NCBI GenBank assembly: GCA_017964345.1
Contig: JAGCSD010000172.1
Span: 1-7,149 of the forward strand
DNA length: 7,149 nt
DNA from: Clostridia bacterium
GTDB taxonomy: Bacteria > Bacillota > Clostridia > Christensenellales > QALW01
Reading direction: 5' to 3'
Part shown: piece by piece, positions 6,352-7,149 of the stretch
Layout of the letters: each line of letters starts with the position of its first letter
How positions within the stretch are numbered: position 1 is the first letter of the stretch
Translations under genes and position numbers: made by a program
Notes under the pieces: generated by a model
What the model saw: only the letters and a program-made list of their open reading frames with translations
Databases searched by the model: none
Told to the model about the DNA's origin: nothing

Positions 6352-7149
6352 CAAGCAAAAACAAAAGCCGCAGGAACTTGAAACGGACGCGGACAAGCAA
6401 AAGGCGTTGAAAACAGCGCTCGCGGAGATCGAAAAGAACTTCGGCAAAGGCTCGATCATGAAATTGGGAGAAGCGTCAAACAGGATCGGCGTGCAGGTGA
6501 TCCCCACGGGATTCATCCAGGTGGATACGGCGCTCGGCGCCGGCGGTATCCCGCGCGGAAGGATCACGGAGATCTACGGACCGGAATCGTCGGGTAAAAC
6601 CACGCTGACGCTCCATATCATTGCGCAGGCGCAGAAAAACGGCGGTATCGCCGCGTTCATCGACGCCGAACACGCGCTTGATCCGCAGTATGCCCGCACT
6701 TTGGGCGTGGATATCGATAACCTGTATGTTTCCCAGCCCGATACGGGCGAGCAGGCGATGGATATCTGCGAGGCGCTGGCGCGCAGCAGCGCGATCGACC
6801 TGATCGTTATCGACTCGGTTGCCGCGTTGACGCCTAAGGCGGAGATCGAGGGCGATATGGAATCTCAGACCGTCGGTATGCAGGCGCGCATGATGAGCCG
6901 CCCCTTGCGTAAGATCACGGCGGTGGTCGGTAAGTCGAATACGGCGGTCATCTTCATCAACCAGCTTCGTGATAAGATCGGTGTTATGTACGGCAATCCC
7001 GAAACCACCACGGGCGGTAAGGCGCTGAAATTTTACGCGTCCGTGCGGCTCGATATCCGGAAGGGCGAACCGATCAAAAACGGCAGTGAACAAATCGGCA
7101 ATAAGTGCCGCATCAAAGTGGTGAAAAACAAGATCGCCCCTCCGTTCAA
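6344..7149 (+). CDS. recA: Recombinase RecA (3' end beyond window)
   Basis: RecA forms filaments on single-stranded DNA, carries out strand exchange and stimulates LexA self-cleavage. The open frame runs from the ATG at 6344 off the end of the window, giving 268 complete codons of roughly 340-360 expected. GGAGG at 6331-6335 lies 8 nt upstream of the ATG; the start overlaps the cinA stop by 8 nt. Visible landmarks are [10 protein letters not shown], Walker A GPESSGKT (79-86, K85), [19 protein letters not shown], Walker [11 protein letters not shown] (D157), [32 protein letters not shown] covering loop L2, and [11 protein letters not shown] at the edge. The core is intact, with a few unusual positions: GFIQVD (56-61) for the common GSLALD, and SRPLRK (185-190) for SQALRK. 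The N-terminal extension is Lys/Gln/Glu-rich. No LexA-type operator or complete promoter is seen directly upstream. Confidence 0.97.
   Translation, partial: MADKQKQKPQELETDADKQKALKTALAEIEKNFGKGSIMKLGEASNRIGVQVIPTGFIQVDTALGAGGIPRGRITEIYGPESSGKTTLTLHIIAQAQKNGGIAAFIDAEHALDPQYARTLGVDIDNLYVSQPDTGEQAMDICEALARSSAIDLIVIDSVAALTPKAEIEGDMESQTVGMQARMMSRPLRKITAVVGKSNTAVIFINQLRDKIGVMYGNPETTTGGKALKFYASVRLDIRKGEPIKNGSEQIGNKCRIKVVKNKIAPPF

Overview
The window looks like an ordinary housekeeping stretch of chromosome from a Gram-positive, probably spore-forming Firmicute of the class Clostridia. This rests on gene content, gene order, AGGAGG-type ribosome binding sites and a moderately GC-rich composition (judged by eye). 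A YlxY-type polysaccharide deacetylase next to an M16 peptidase, and ftsK/spoIIIE followed by pgsA-cinA-recA, both recall the Bacillus/Clostridium arrangement. rimO inserted between ftsK and pgsA is a clostridial flavour. All genes lie on the + strand, and I see no mobile element, CRISPR array, RNA gene or prophage signal.

Layout: (1) 1-171 is the 3' end of a polysaccharide deacetylase. (2) 172-225 is a short AT-rich spacer with a promoter-like sequence. (3) 226-1488 is a complete M16 zinc peptidase (YmxG/MlpA type). (4) 1489-1583 is an AT-rich spacer with an extended -10-like element; it shares a perfect 13-bp core with the first spacer. (5) 1584-3974 is the DNA translocase FtsK/SpoIIIE, interrupted by one in-frame TAG at 2487-2489. 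The stop separates the four-helix membrane domain from the ATPase motor. (6) 3978-5288 rimO, 5285-5872 pgsA, 5869-6351 a stand-alone CinA-C/PncC amidase, and 6344 to the window end recA, which is cut off at its 3' end. From ftsK on, the genes are separated by 3 nt or overlap by 4, 4 and 8 nt, so they very probably form one translationally coupled operon.

The genes serve chromosome segregation (FtsK/SpoIIIE), ribosome modification (RimO), phospholipid synthesis (PgsA), pyridine nucleotide salvage (PncC) and recombination/repair (RecA). The deacetylase and M16 peptidase belong to a neighbouring unit.

The most interesting signal is the in-frame amber codon in ftsK. Reading through it gives a normal full-length translocase of about 796 codons, and conserved motor-boundary residues lie between the stop and the next possible start. 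A strain-specific nonsense mutation, a sequence error, a true split gene or readthrough are all possible. I found no convincing previously undescribed system.
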